From: Neostapfia colusana
Lineage: Eukaryota > Streptophyta > Magnoliopsida > Poales > Poaceae
DNA length: 64,000 bases
Assembly (NCBI GenBank): GCA_030760725.1
Contig: JASWHV010000012.1
Coordinates: 19,854,368 to 19,918,367 of the forward strand
Direction: 5' to 3'
The first letter of the stretch is position 1; each line of letters starts with the position of its first letter. Both the position numbers and the translations under genes were made by a program. Of this stretch, positions 35,867 to 46,219 are shown piece by piece. A model generated the notes under the pieces. That model was given only the letters and a program-made list of their open reading frames with translations, was not told the origin of the DNA and searched no databases.

Positions 35867-36811
35867 ATGACAGCAGATAAGCAACTGGAGAACGGGTGGG
35901 TGATGTCCCACTGTTCTCACCGTAGTGGCTACCCGGAAGCATTGTGGCAAATGCTCCAATATTTCGGGTGCAACCAGATGCCGCAATACTTCGCCAAGGA
36001 AGAAGGCGAAGAGGGGAACAAGACGTGGACGATCCATGTCGAGGTTCCTGCAGGACCTACGCCACCCGGTTGGGTGCCATTTACCGTCATGGTGAGCGGA
36101 AGACAACCGGAAGGGATGTGGCAAGTGGCAGCCCGTGACACTATGTCACGTTTCTGCCAACTACACGTGCAGGCTATGGAGGGAACTCCATACGCACTCA
36201 TTCCGGTGGAGGGACGAGCTCAGCATGTGTGGGAAGAGAGGTACATGGAGGCAACGAACCCGAGTTGCCCAAGGTACAACCCCGCGGAGGCAAATCTCAG
36301 CCTCCAGATGAGGGCGGGCAACGCCGTGATGGACAGCCAAGCTGTTCATACAGAGCATCTCGCCACAAAGCTCAAGGAGAGCACAAGCCGTGGAGATCAT
36401 TTCGAGAGTGCTCACAGCGTACTCCGCAATGTGCTCCTTCCGACGATTAAGCTACTGAATGAACAGCACAATCAGTTGGATCGTCTGAAGAAGGCGAAGA
36501 GAAAAAGCCGTGTCGACATCGCGGCGTTACAAGAACTGGTGCAGACCCTAACCCAGCAGAATGAGGACCTTGCTCAAGAGCGGGACGACGCTATTGAGGA
36601 AGGACAAGGCTGGGAAGAGGACTACAACCAAGTGATGGACGAGGTGCATTCTTTGCAGGACCTCGTGCCCCCGGTGTTAGGCGTACCGGTGGTCTTGGGT
36701 CTTCCAGCAACGGGAGAACCCGGAATGGGAGAAGAGGTGGTAGATCCAGAACCACCAGCAGAGGTACCGGAGGAGGACGACCCACAGGAGGTCGAGTTCT
36801 ACTCCGAGTAG
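35867..36811 (+). CDS. Extra sense ORF upstream of gag in D (314 aa, uncharacterised)
   Basis: One open frame with ATG at 35867 directly after a TTTTTACAG acceptor-like sequence. I do not recognise a named domain. Residues ~1-110 form a compact part with Trp/Tyr/Cys and the stretch KTWTIHVEV-GPTPPGW, suggestive of a folded domain. Around 150-245 the sequence is heptad-like and charged (LNEQHNQLDRLKKAKRKS, ALQELVQTLTQQNEDL), probably a coiled coil. The last ~60 residues are Pro-rich then acidic, ending VEFYSE. It shows no zinc knuckle, protease or transmembrane segment. E has the same ORF at 62496-63431; B and C lack it. Two in-frame indels separate D and E, which suggests selection on the protein. 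A role as a Gag partner or regulatory factor would be pure inference. Confidence 0.8.
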   Translation: MTADKQLENGWVMSHCSHRSGYPEALWQMLQYFGCNQMPQYFAKEEGEEGNKTWTIHVEVPAGPTPPGWVPFTVMVSGRQPEGMWQVAARDTMSRFCQLHVQAMEGTPYALIPVEGRAQHVWEERYMEATNPSCPRYNPAEANLSLQMRAGNAVMDSQAVHTEHLATKLKESTSRGDHFESAHSVLRNVLLPTIKLLNEQHNQLDRLKKAKRKSRVDIAALQELVQTLTQQNEDLAQERDDAIEEGQGWEEDYNQVMDEVHSLQDLVPPVLGVPVVLGLPATGEPGMGEEVVDPEPPAEVPEEDDPQEVEFYSE

Positions 36812-37083
36812 AGGGTTACAGTTGCCAAGTAGGGCAGCCAGGGTAGCGTAACCCAACTTTTGTAATCAGTGACATGTCGTGTAGACAGTAGCGTATGTAT
36901 AGGTAGTGACGACATGAGCACGACTTCTCGTAGATCCGAGAATAATGTATCTTGTATAAAGTTTATGCTTTATCAATATATGTGAATGTTGTGCAAATTA
37001 ATCATGTGTCACTTCAATACCTACTGTTGCTTATGGAATTTTAAGTAAGACATGTACTAATTGCTGCTGTTTTGAATTTCAGA
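36812..37083 (+). other. Spacer between extra ORF and gag in D
   Basis: 272 bp with AATAATGTATCTTG and TATAAAG stretches that look like plant polyadenylation signals for the upstream ORF. They are followed by a textbook intron end: branch-site-like TACTAAT at 37055-37061, a T-rich tract and TTTCAG ending at 37082, one base before the gag ATG. E has the same layout (63432-63705). Confidence 0.55.
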
Positions 37084-40000
37084 ATGACGCGTACTCGTGC
37101 CAACCCTGACGTTGGGGGTACCAGTCAAGGGGGAGAGACCTCCCAACCACCTCCCGAGGACTCCTCGGGACAACAACCACAACAGCAGCAACAGCAACAG
37201 CAAACACCGCCACCGCCACTGCCAACGGTTACATTGGCCGACATCGTCGCGGCAATGGCGGGTTCACATCAGCAGCACACGGAGTTGCTGCAAACCCTTA
37301 TCGCTAATACGTCTCGCCCAGAGAGACGTCAAGACCGTGAGGAGCGTCAACAGAGCTCCTACTCCGACTTCCTGGCAACTCATCCCCCGGTATTCTCAAG
37401 GGCGGATGAACCACTTGACGTGGACAACTGGCTCCGCGCCATAGAGATGAAGTTCGGGCTGCTCCAAATAAGCGAGCAGCGCAAGACTCAGTTCGCGGTC
37501 CAGCAGCTCCAAGGATCCGCGAGCGCATGGTGGGCCAATTTTTGTGCTTCACAGCCCACCGACCGAGTGATGACCTGTGCGGAGTTCCGGACGGCCTTCA
37601 GGGCCTATCACATACCGCCAGGTTTGATGAAGAGGAAGACGCAGGAGTTCTTACACCTGCAACAAGGGAGCCGGAACGCGCTGGAATACTCCAGAGCGTT
37701 CAACGATCTCGCACTCTACGCGTTGTATCACGCAGATACGGACGAGAAGCGGCGGGACCACTTTTACCAGGGGCTTAACCCGCTCCTGAAGGACAAGTTG
37801 GCGATGTTCAATCGCGGCAGCCTCAACGACATCATTGATGCTGCGATTGTTCAGGAGGACTCCGGCAAGGAGTTGGCGGCGGCAGAGCGAAAGCGAAGCG
37901 CGCCGCAGAGCAGCGGAGAAGGAGGCGGTCCTTCTCAGAAGTTTCGGATGGTGAATCGCCCACCCTCAGGTCCACGCTGGCAACCACCACAGCGGTCGAT
38001 GCCGTTCCGCAGTCGGCCGTACTCTTCACCGGCATTCAGGCAGGCACTGCCAGTACCACCGCAACAACAACAGCAGCAGCGGGCGATGCCGCGTGCGTTT
38101 GCACCTCAGCAACGCATGCCGGGCTTTCGTCCACCGAGCACTCCACCAGCAGCGGCCACATGTTACAAGTGTGGTCGTCCAGGACACTTCGCAAGCAGTT
38201 GCCCGGAGAGGCTAGGCGGCGGAGTGACACCACAGTTTCCGGGGAGGAATCAACCCCGGAACCCCACTAATGCGCGGCGGGCAAACCCTAGGCCCGGCAC
38301 TGTCCACCAACTTGCCATTGAGGACGTGCCGGAGGGCGAGCCAATCCTTGCGGGTATGTTCCAACTCCACCAGCACCCCGCTATAGTACTGTTTGATTCA
38401 GGCGCCACGCATAATTTTATTAGCCAAGCTTTCATTGCTAAACACAGTTTGCCAATACTACCCACCGATAGTCCATATTTAATTTGTTCACCGGGTGGGA
38501 AGATTTCAGCAAGCGTAATGGTCTCCAAAGCACCATTATGCTTAGCGGGTAGAGTGTACCCCACGTCTCTCATTATCTTAGAGGGACAGAAGGTCAATGT
38601 CATCCTAAGGATGTCGTGGTTAACCCGCCACGGCGCTGTTTTAGACACCGTCCTTCGAGTCGTGCACTTAAACTCAGAGGTGCACGGTTCTCACTCATTA
38701 TTTCTGGACAGTCCAGAAATAATACTTCCAAGTGTTTATCAAGCCACAACTATCAGATTGGAAGATATTCCAGTAGTCCGAGAGTTCCCTGATGTATTCC
38801 CGGACGATTTGCCGGGGATGCCGCCTGATAGAGAGGTGGAGTTCAAGATTGAACTTGCACCGGGAACCATGCCAATATCCCGAAGGCCGTACAAGATGGC
38901 GCTCAAGGAGTTGGATGAACTGAAAACTCAGCTCACGGACCTTCTAGAGAAGGGTTTTATTAGGCCGAGCTCCTCCCCATGGGGCTGTTCGGCATTATTC
39001 GTCAAAAAGAAGGATGAGACGTTGCGGCTTTGCATGGACTATCGTCCATTGAATGCCGTAACCATCAAGAACAGGTACCCGTTGCCACGGATCGACATGT
39101 TGTTTGATCAGTTGGTCGAAGCAAAGATCTTTTCCAAGATGGATTTAAGATCCGGGTACCATCAGATTAAGATAAGGGCTGAGGACATTCCGAAGACGGC
39201 TTTCTCGACGAGGTACGGACTTTATGAGTACCTGGTCATGTCCTTCGGCCTCACCAATGCTCCAGCTCACTTCATGTACTTAATGAACTCGGTATTCATG
39301 CTGGAGCTGGACAAGTTTGTCGTGGTCTTCATCGACGACATCCTGGTATATTCCAAGTCAGAGGAAGACCACAAGAAACATCTGCGTATAGTCTTGCAAC
39401 GGCTGCGGGATCACAAGTTATACACAAAATTCAGCAAATGCGAGTTTTGGATATCGCAAGTGCATTTCCTTGGGCATATCATCTCAGCGGAGGGTATCGC
39501 TGTGGACCCGAGCAAGATCACTCAAGTGCTGAATTGGAAATCCCCGAGAACTGTTCATGAGGTACGGAGTTTCCTCGGGCTCGCGGGATATTATCGGAGG
39601 TTCATCCCGAACTTCTCGAAGATTGCCAAGCCAATGACAGAGCTGCTGAAGAAGGCTACCAAATATGTTTGGAGTCCAGCATGTGAAGCAGCATTCAAGG
39701 CTTTAGTCAAGCAGCTGACATCAGCACCGGTTTTGGCGCAGCCAGACACAACAAAACCGTTCGATGTGTACTGCGATGCATCCGGCATTGGGCTCAGATG
39801 TGTGCTGATTCAAGATCGAAGGGTGGTCACGTATGGATCACGGCAGCTTAGAAACCATGAGCAAAATTATCCAACTCACGACTTGGAGCTCGCTGCCGTG
39901 GTACTTGCACTAAAATTGTGGAGGCACTACCTACTCGGTAACCTCGTACATTTATATACCGACCACAAAAGCCTCAAGTACATATTCACTCAGAAGGAGC

Positions 40001-41649
40001 TGAACATGAGGCAACGAAGATGGTTAGAACTGATAAAGGATTACGAGATAGAGATCCATTATCATCCGGGCAAGGCAAACGTAGTGGCAGATGCGCTGAG
40101 CCGCAAGTCACACGTCAATAATCTGACCATCACACCGTTGGAAGAGAGCGAACCACCACTACATGTGATTCCACACGGAGCTCTCTACAACCTAGCTTTG
40201 ATCCCCACCATCCGTGAAGAGATAGCGGCAGCCCAGAAGAATGACAAGGGCATGTCACATTTGCGGAGACGTGTAGACAGTGGGGAGCTGAAATGTTTCC
40301 GGAAGGACGGAGACGGCGTCCTATGGTTCAAGGACCGGATTGTCGTACCCCAAAACCCGGAACTACGGAAGAAGATCTTTGATGAGGCTCACTTATCAAA
40401 GTTCTCTATTCACCCCGGCAGTAACAAGATGTATCAAGAGCTCAGAAGAAAGTTTTGGAGGACACGGATGAAGCGCGAGGTTGCAAAATACGTGTCCGAG
40501 TGTGATACATGTCGAAGGGTGAAGGCAGATCATATGCGGAAACCGGGACTGCTGCACTCACTGGGCATTCCTGCCTGGAAGTGGGAGGACGTGAGCATGG
40601 ACTTCATCGTCGGTTTACCCACCACCTTGCAGAAACATGATTCTGTGTGGGTGATCGTCGATCGGCTCACCAAAGTTGCCCATTTCATCCCGGTCAACAC
40701 CAACTACAACGCCAAGAAGTACGCTGAACTGTACATCTCACGGATCCTATGCTTGTACGGCGTACCCCGGACTATCATATCGGATCGGGGCACTTTATTT
40801 GTGTCCCGTTTTTGGGAGCAGCTTCACGCTGCCTTGGGGACGAAACTGATCCGTAGTTCAGCATACCACCCGCAGAAAGATGGACAAACCGAGCGGGTAA
40901 ATCAGATTTTAGAAGACATGCTACGAGCTTGCGCTATCAACTACGGCAAGAATTGGGATGATCACTTGCCGTTAGCCGAGTTCTCGTACAATAATGGGTA
41001 CCAAGCCAGCATCAAGATGGCACCTTACGAGGCGCTATACGGGCGGAAATGCCGCACACCACTGAATTGGTGTGAGTCTGGCGAAAGGGTTACCTTCGGG
41101 ATTGACCTTGTCAACAACGCGGAAGAAAAGGTTCGACTGATTCAAGCGAACCTAAAAGCCGCTTAATCCCGTCAGAAACAATATGCGGACCGGAGAAGGC
41201 GCCCATTACAATTCGAAGTTGGGGATCACGTATATCTACGGGTGTCTCCAATGAAGGGCGTAAACAGATTTGGGGTGAGGGGAAAGTTGGCACCCCGATT
41301 CATCGGTCCATTTCAGATTACCGAAAGATGTGGATCAGTGGCATACCGGCTGGAATTACCAGAAGCACTTTCCGGTGTGCACGACGTCTTTCACATTTCC
41401 CAGCTGAGGAAGTGTCTTAAGCTATCAACTACCGTTCAGCTGGAAGACATTGAAGAAATGCAACCGGATCTCACCTATCGGGAGGAACCGGTGCAGATTA
41501 TTGATGAAAAGGACCGAACCACACGCAACCGTACGTTGTGGTTCTACAAGGTTCTATGGAGTAATCACTCCATGGACAAAGCGACATGGGAGAGCGAAGA
41601 ATTCCTTCGCAATAACAACCCCGAATTTTTCACGTCGCATATCCGGTAA
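37084..41649 (+). CDS. gag-pol: gag-pol polyprotein of D, one premature stop
   Basis: Start ATG 37084 (MTRTRANP), shared with E and parallel to MVRTR in B and C. Domains in order: Gln/Pro-rich N-terminus; capsid-like region (~95-260); zinc knuckle C360-C363-H368-C373; aspartic protease with D438 in FDSGATHNF; reverse transcriptase with FIDD (D751, D752); RNase H (CDASGIG, TDHKSLKYIF, ADALSRK); integrase with HHCC and D1173, D1234, E1270, spaced D35E; GPF-type tail; chromodomain at the C-terminus (~1464-1515). A TAA at 41164-41166 (codon 1361) truncates the protein just after the integrase core; B- and C-type copies have a Gln codon there. The frame beyond stays open to 41649. The only other oddity noted is Arg for the usual Gly in the ILRMSWL motif after protease. 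Chromodomains of this lineage are known to guide integration to heterochromatin. Confidence 0.93.
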
Positions 41650-41683
41650 TTTTCCACCGTCCTCTCTCTCATTTTCACCTTAT

Positions 41684-41718
41684 AATCTCGGGACGAGATT
41701 CTTTTAAGGGGGGAGGAA
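41684..41718 (+). promoter_or_regulatory. Hairpin and polypurine tract of D
   Basis: AATCTCG-GGA-CGAGATT (41684-41700), then AAGGGGGGAGGAA (41706-41718) directly before the 3' LTR. The hairpin is kept in B and C at the same distance. Confidence 0.8.
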
Positions 41719-44144
41719 TGTAAGGGCCTCAGTTTTTGACACACATTTGCAGTGTTCATCACCACACCACACACCTCATTTGAGGAAGGATGATGAACAC
41801 AAATGAAGAGCAAGTAACAATTATGAACATGCTCATTATAGAACAAACTCACACATTGCCAAAGTGGTATTTCACACATGTGATATAGATGGGCTGAACA
41901 TATGAAAAACACCTACACTTTATTAAGGATGTCCATGCCAAGTTTCACCCAAATTCAAAACCTTTTTGAGGTCATTTTGGGTATAGTTAGGAATAGGGCA
42001 GTTTGAAACCATATTCAAATTCAAACTGTTTTTACCACATGAATTTAAAAGTGGGAGGCATATTCTTACTCAGCACATTTTTGTGAGCTCACACACCAAT
42101 TTTCACTCCATTTGGAGTTGATCTTGACATGAGCTAAGTGGGAGAAATTCAAACTTTATTTGAATTTCAAACTGAACTTGTGCTGAAATTCATTCAAACC
42201 AAACCTTATTTGAACTTTGATCAATTCAAATGGCTTATGGGTGAATAATTTGAATTGCCAGGGGTAGTATGGGGTTCACTGTTTACAACAGTGATTAGGA
42301 GTAAATTTCAGAGGTTAAAATGGGGAGTGGGACCCACATGTCAGCCTCTACTTCAACACAAACCGACTGAAACACAGCTCAATCGGTTCCCGGGTGCAGT
42401 GTGCGCGCGCCACCGGGGGGCAGCCGGCGCCAGCTCCTTCTGCGCGCCCCAAGCCGGAGACCAGTCGCCAGGCTACTTATCCCCTCCCCGGCGTGCTTCG
42501 ATCACCCATTCCCCGAGCTGCCGACGTGCGCGACCTGTTCTTCCACTGCCATCGCCGCCGCCCGAGCTCACGTTTGATCACGCCCGATCACCCGTGAGCA
42601 CGGCCTCCTCCACAGAAAACCGGCACCAAGAGATCATGAGCAGCCTCCTAGACCCCGTGTTGTCCAGTGAGCAAGCGTCCTCGAGCTGTACGAGCCGTTT
42701 CTCCGGCGAGCCGAGCATCGCCGCCGATCGGCTCTCGTGGACAGCACAACACAGCCGCAGTCACGTCCTCTTCTCTACACAAGAAAGGTGCGTGATTGTA
42801 TGTAGATGGAGTAGCCGAAAGCCGTTTGACGATTGATCAAACCTCGGCCGAGAATTTCCATGTTTACTCGTGATCAGTTCATAAGGACCGAGCTCACCTT
42901 CGGGTGAAATTCGTGCTCTATACACGAGGGTTGGACAAGCTCGTTACCTAGTAGCTTCTACGCACGATAGCGCCCACGCTCGAACTGGAATTAGAGAAAA
43001 CCATCGAGAATCGGCCATGATATGGCTGTTTTCCCCGCCGCCATGGCTGAACACCTCGGCTCACCGTCGAGAGCATAGTTGCCGGTATTCCTAGCTTCCA
43101 CCCAGCCCGGGTTCGTGTTTCCCACGCTCTACTGATGCTCTCCGACCGATTCCCGGTTGATTTGGTGCACGGGAGAGCGGGACCGACCTCACCGGAACCC
43201 TAGCAGGTGCTGTCACCGGTGAGCACAGGTTTCCGGTCATCGCCGGCGGCCGGCGACCCCACCATCGGGTCCAGAGGGTCGGTAAAGGGGCAGGCGGCGA
43301 GTTTCGGGCCAGGGGGTGGCCGAGAACTCAGTTCCGGCGAGGGTCGCCGGAGATCGCCGCCGCCGCGCAGTTGGCGCGAGGAGGGAGACGACGCACTGTG
43401 TGTGGGGCCCACGAGCAGGAATTTAAACTTTTCCCCGAATTTCAGTTTCAGTTCAAACTTCAAATCCTTATAACTTTGGCTAGAAAGCTCCAAATCGAGT
43501 GAACCAAATTTTGTTGGATTCAGCTCTCTGAGCACTTTCCAGCAAATCAAGTTTCACTTTATGAAAACCCTTATTTCTCGAGAATTAATTCCTCAAACTT
43601 TAAACTGTTTGGAATTTTAACTGGAGAATCTTTTGGAGGAAAATCCTGAAATTTTGCTGGGATGATCACCAAAATATCCCTGAACTACCATAAAAATATC
43701 AGACCCATTGGAGCTCATTTGATCCACCTAATGGTGTGATGAGTGAAACTGTTCCAGAGAAATTACAAAATGTTCAGAAACATTTTCAGAATTTTCTCTG
43801 AAATTGTTTAGCTCATATCTTTAGTTAGGAACTCCCAAATTAAGTGAGACCAACTCCATTAGAACCCTATGAAAATCTAGTTTTCAGAAAGTCATAGTTT
43901 GTTTCATCAAAATTCCTAGAACACCCTAAGTGTTCCAATTAAGGTCAAGGACATAATTAATTGTGGAGGGCTCAAATGAGCTTTACTGCAACTAAAACTT
44001 GACCAAGTCTCTGTTTAGGTTGTAACCAAGCCACAATAAAAGTTTCACAGTCATTAGGTCGGTCTAGCAAAAGTTATAGACTTCACAACTTCAAACCTAA
44101 TACAAATGCATTAAATTAATACATGTATTGTTTCTATCATGTAG

Positions 44145-44225
44145 TCGCTAAGGTCGAGGAGGAACCCGAAGTCCTAGACTTCGTTACTCCGGAGGAGCAG
44201 CTAGCCTACGACCAAGAGCAGCAAG
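44145..44225 (+). other. Candidate internal exon in D 3' LTR (81 nt)
   Basis: Open in the shared phase, acceptor TATCATGTAG and GC donor CAAG/GCAAGC. Differs from the 5' LTR copy at a few codons. Confidence 0.5.
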
Positions 44226-45315
44226 GCAAGCTCCGGTTTGCATTAAGCTTTTTACAAATTTTTATTGTTTTGAGGACATACTTGTTTACTTTATTCCTTT
44301 CATTAGAGTCTTGTTTGGAAGCCCCACTGCATAGCCAAGAGAACCATGGGTTGGGTTTAGGATTGCAAACCCCGTTAGCTACTGCATTGCTAGGATAGAG
44401 TAGGATTTGGTACAAGTCGAGTAGTTGGAACTACTCGCGAGCATAGGCTAGAGGCACTCGACTCGGGTAGTGATAGCACATGAAACACATGGCAAGAAAA
44501 TGAGACCGAGCGGAGGGTAAGGGCAGCAGGACTTTGGGGGCTGTGTGCTGTAGCTCCGCTTGTGTCGATTGAGGACCGAGCCGTGTGCGGGCCTGTTGAA
44601 CAAGCTAGAACAGTACCGAAGACCTACCGGCTATATGGGAACCGGGAAACTGATGTAACTCGGGTAGCTGGGTATTGAGGCATTGCCCGTCGTTCAGAGG
44701 GTAGGTTGAGAGCTCGAGGTGTAAATCGGCTGGCGGCACAGAGATGCGCGTGCAGGGACCTCTTGCTCAGGACGATGGGACCGGTTCAATATTTGGCTAA
44801 CGGGTGAAAGGTAGTTGCGTACGGCGTCCGTGATGGTTGTTGTAGGCAACATCGAGTACGGGCGTACGTGACGGGTTATTCGGGTAACCCTGCAGGTGTA
44901 AATCAATTATAATCGCCGTCCCTCGCGGTCAGTGAGTACCACTTGTTCACTGTACCGTGACGTAGAAAGAACAGGCTAGTTACATGTTAAAATGTTGCTG
45001 ATTGAAAGCTGGACATTGATTGTTAATGATATGCTGTAGCTTAGAGCTAACTAAAGTTCATTTCAACTTTGGGCAAAGTACATGAGAGAAATGCGTTTCT
45101 TGTTTGATTGCGGCTCTCTCATGTGTCTTAGCGTAAGGTTCTCCACAACCTACTGCTAAAACTTGAAAGTAAGGTTCTACTAATTAGGCGAGTCCTTGCA
45201 ACTGATTTTTACCTCATGTAACCCATTACCCTCATGTAGAAGTTCCATGTTTAGGTGAGACGGGTCAGACTTGCTGAGCCTTCGTGCTCACTGCTTGTGT
45301 TTGAAGCTTTTGCAG

Positions 45316-45404
45316 AGTTCTATGAGGAAGGGACTCCCGAAGAGGAGACGGAACCCCAGGAGGGGAACCCCGTCGAGTGGGAGTCATGCACGCCGCAGAG
45401 TTAG
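45316..45404 (+). other. Candidate terminal exon in D 3' LTR (89 nt)
   Basis: Acceptor CTTTTGCAG; 2 nt plus 29 codons ending TAG at 45402-45404. Same frame and length as 34052-34140. Confidence 0.5.
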
Positions 45405-45633
45405 TGTGCGTGTGTGCTAGCAAGGACACGTTCGAGGGCTGAACGTGACTTGATGCGTAGTCTACGCCCATGAGTGTAGACTGAACTTATTTTGATGTAA
45501 ACATGTTCATAACTTGTTTATGTAATAAAATTCCGCTTCCGCTTTGTACCTTTGACGTGTGTTATACGGTGCTGTGCAACGCAGCACCCCTCAGCGTGAT
45601 CCTGGCTCGACAGGACCAAATGGGGTCGTGTCA

Positions 45634-46205
45634 GTATTATACCGGCATATTTGTATCTTAGGTGGCACTAAAACAGTCACTCGCAAACGTGTACTATTCG
45701 TACTATGGTTCCGTGGTTAATCCTGCATAAGTCACACTCAATCGTCGGGTCTGGCTGCACACCGAACCCGGTATCCATACAGTTCTTACACCCGTCCGTC
45801 ATCACTCGCACATGTGTTCTCAAGACAAACACGCTTTGAGCTACTTGTTCACGTTACTAACCACGTGACTGGGTTTCCCAAACTTGCCCGCAGCATGCTA
45901 GGGAAGGGCGTTGCTCGAGTACCCCAAACGACATGAAGAGTCGTAGAGGATACCAAAGCGGGTCAGGTTACCACTCGTGGGGCTCCACCCTTCAGCTTGT
46001 GCGCACTGGTGGACAGTGCTTACGTGCACCCCCCAAGACATAAATCGTCCCGAGATGCACGATTTTCTGACATAAAAAATAAGTTAGTTTGCCACCTTCA
46101 TATGAAGCTAATAGAAATCCTTATATGGGCCTAGTACCGTATCCTCACCGTAATCTAAATTTTTGTCACAATACCTTTCTTATTCCGTGCGCTATTACCA
46201 ATGTG
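45634..46205 (-). other. Leader of element C, primer-site-proximal part
   Basis: Non-coding. Holds the leader stem-loop at 45928-45944 (same ACGAC/GTCGT arms as D and E, seen on the complementary strand). Colinear with 34386-34990 of D in reverse orientation. Confidence 0.65.
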
Positions 46206-46217
46206 GCTCTGATACCA
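46206..46217 (-). promoter_or_regulatory. Primer binding site of C
   Basis: Sense TGGTATCAGAGC two bases after the LTR end; initiator Met-tRNA type. Confidence 0.9.
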
Positions 46218-46219
46218 AC

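Larger units (their letters stand above)
30445..45633 (+). mobile_element. Element D, Tekay/Del-type chromovirus (+ strand), near-complete with aberrant 5' end
   Basis: Inserted in the leader of C. Flanks GGATT (30440-30444) and GTATT (45634-45638) differ at one base; the uninterrupted sequence GGATTATACCGG survives in the B leader at about 51472. Parts: inverted LTR end 30445-31519, 5' LTR without its first ~1.06 kb 31513-34369, primer site 34374-34385, leader, extra ORF 35867-36811, gag-pol 37084-41649, polypurine tract 41706-41718, full 3' LTR 41719-45633. Both outer ends are copies of the LTR 3' end (TGACACG and CGTGTCA). It is the youngest-looking element: the LTRs are near identical and there is one stop in gag-pol. 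Confidence 0.92.
41719..45633 (+). repeat. 3' LTR of D (3915 bp, complete)
   Basis: Starts TGTAAGGGCC and ends CGTGTCA. The first ~1.06 kb (absent from the 5' copy) is AT-rich U3 followed by a C-rich segment. The pyrimidine patch CCTCTTCTCTACAC at 42767-42780 could be the transcription start, inferred partly from where the 5' copy begins. No clear TATA box upstream. AATAAA at about 45521. Confidence 0.9.

Noticed and set aside
42255..42836. 193-codon ORF in the U3/R part of the D 3' LTR
   Set aside because: C-rich low-complexity translation (Pro/Ser/Arg); not present as an open frame in the matching part of E.
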